Source: Ruaniaceae bacterium
GTDB taxonomy: Bacteria; Actinomycetota; Actinomycetes; Actinomycetales; Actinomycetaceae
DNA length: 5,623 bases
Assembly: GCA_030450655.1 (NCBI GenBank)
Contig: JAKDIE010000107.1
Location: 1 to 5,623, forward strand
Direction: 5' to 3'
The notes beneath the pieces are model-generated. The model was not told the DNA's origin. It was given only the letters and a program-made list of their open reading frames with translations, and made no database searches. A program made the position numbers and the translations under genes. Position 1 is the stretch's first letter. The number at the start of each line of letters is the position of its first letter. This document shows, in pieces, positions 4,902-5,623 of the stretch.

Positions 4902-5378
4902 ATGACTATTGCCGTTGCGTGTGACCACACCGGGTTCGATCTCAAGGATGCGGTGATCGAGGTACTCGAGGAGAACGGGCTCGAGTACCGGGACTTCGGC
5001 GCCAATCGTGGCGAGCGTGCGGACTATCCGGTATTCGGCCGCCAGGCCGCCGAAGCCGTCGCCGCAGGGGAGTGCGATCGTGGGATCGTCATCTGCGGCA
5101 CCGGCGTGGGTATCTCCATTGCCGCCAACAAGGTTCCGGGCGCCCGCTGCGTGGTGTGTTCCGAGCCCTACTCTGCGGTGATGTCACGCAGGCACAACAA
5201 CGTGAACATGCTCGCGCTCGGCGCGCGCGTGGTGGGCATCGACCTGGCCAAGATGATCGTTCAGCAGTGGCTCGATGCCGAGTTCGAGGGCGGGCGCCAC
5301 CAGCGTCGCGTCAACCAGATCATGGCGACCGAGGCTGGCGCGCCGATCGAGAACGAGGTGGACCCAGGCTCCTGCTGA
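4902..5378 (+). CDS. rpiB: Ribose-5-phosphate isomerase B
   Basis: Interconverts ribose 5-phosphate and ribulose 5-phosphate in the non-oxidative pentose phosphate pathway, in the cytoplasm; RpiB enzymes can also act on allose 6-phosphate. The 158-residue product is clearly of the RpiB/LacA/LacB family, with IAVACDHTGF (Asp8, His9), DYP (41-43), the active-site loop ICGTGVGISIAANK with Cys65 and Thr67, CSEPYSA (86-92), RRHNNVNMLALGARVVG with His98, and the ending WLDAEFEGGRHQRRVNQI. The catalytic cysteine and histidine are as in E. coli RpiB. Compared with that enzyme there are a few extra C-terminal residues ending DPGSC. The start is ATG 4902 with GGAGG (4890-4894) seven bases upstream. It stands alone, divergent from the lipoprotein gene; no isomerase partner or sugar-transport gene is in view. 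Confidence 0.96.
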   Translation: MTIAVACDHTGFDLKDAVIEVLEENGLEYRDFGANRGERADYPVFGRQAAEAVAAGECDRGIVICGTGVGISIAANKVPGARCVVCSEPYSAVMSRRHNNVNMLALGARVVGIDLAKMIVQQWLDAEFEGGRHQRRVNQIMATEAGAPIENEVDPGSC

Positions 5379-5581
5379 GCGCGCCAGGCAGATCGTCTCA
5401 GAGCCTTCGTGCGGCACGAGCGCGCGACCGTTCGCATCGCCCGCGGCTCCACAAACTACGACAACTACCGACACCGGATGCTCCTCGTCGCCGGAGGCTT
5501 CGACCACCCCACCCCCACCTGGCGTACGCAGAGCCGGTTTCACTTCAGGCGCGACAGTGGTGACTGTGCAATGACATCTTC
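5379..5581. other. Gene-free stretch after rpiB, nothing recognisable
   Basis: About 200 bases with no protein-like frame, no RNA gene and no clear terminator hairpin. A 60-codon open frame on the plus strand (5409-5591) has a GTG start with no ribosome site and ends inside the next gene's promoter, so I do not call it. Confidence 0.5.
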
Positions 5582-5616
5582 TCGACGGTGATAACTTCTA
5601 GCGTTATCATCAGGGT
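5582..5616 (+). promoter_or_regulatory. Leaderless promoter with perfect dyad, for the gene entering at the right edge
   Basis: TCGACG (5582-5587, 4 of 6 to TTGACA), 17 bases, TATCAT (5605-5610, 5 of 6 to TATAAT), then six bases to an ATG at 5617. This is the layout of a leaderless transcript. The perfect inverted repeat TGATAAC-N7-GTTATCA (5589-5595 and 5603-5609) fills the spacer and overlaps the -10, the usual place for a repressor operator. The repeat is certain; the promoter call rests on spacing and match. Confidence 0.55.
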
Positions 5617-5623
5617 ATGAGTC
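5617..5623 (+). CDS. Start of a gene cut by the window edge
   Basis: Only ATG AGT C is visible (Met-Ser-). It is called because a good promoter lies at leaderless spacing just upstream. An operator-like dyad this close to the start suggests an autoregulated gene, possibly a transcription factor, but nothing of the product can be seen. Confidence 0.4.

Noticed and set aside
5072..5563. 163-codon plus-strand frame overlapping rpiB and the following spacer
   Set aside because: Arg/His-rich off-frame translation of rpiB with no ribosome site or recognisable motif.

Overview
The window is GC-rich and reads like the chromosome of a high-GC Gram-positive (Actinomycetota). This rests on the base composition, strong GGAGG-type ribosome sites mixed with two apparently leaderless genes (-10 box six bases before the start codon), a mycobacterial-style vapBC pair, and a PepSY lipoprotein. 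I cannot name the genus. No mobile element, CRISPR array, rRNA or tRNA was seen.

Left part (1-921): a minus-strand type II toxin-antitoxin operon. vapB (Rv0623-like antitoxin) overlaps vapC (PIN-domain ribonuclease toxin) by four bases. An inverted repeat covers its probable leaderless promoter. Upstream lies a gene-free stretch with two copies of a 26-base hairpin-forming repeat just after the end of the next gene.

Middle (922-2910): two minus-strand genes. One is a YdhF-like aldo/keto reductase with an intact catalytic tetrad. The other is a MarR-family regulator with an unusual His/Cys-rich tail. A 13-bp-stem hairpin lies between them. Upstream of the marR-like gene are two identical copies of a 16-base near-palindrome, 42 bp apart, overlapping its probable promoter and also an extended -10 on the opposite strand. 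This points to autorepression and possibly control of the divergent hydrolase. A 19-bp-stem hairpin lies between the boxes and the hydrolase.

Right part (2911-5623): an S33-type alpha/beta hydrolase (plus) converges on a minus-strand pair made of a secreted double-PepSY lipoprotein and a 64-residue single-span membrane protein. Divergent from the lipoprotein is rpiB (ribose-5-phosphate isomerase B). About 200 bases without a recognisable gene follow. The window ends two codons into another probable leaderless gene, whose promoter spacer carries a perfect inverted repeat.

Most genes appear to be independent housekeeping or accessory units rather than one pathway. The recurring theme is dyad-controlled promoters. 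I do not see a convincing new multi-gene system. The most unusual element is the His-tailed MarR regulator with its twin boxes and the adjacent long hairpin.
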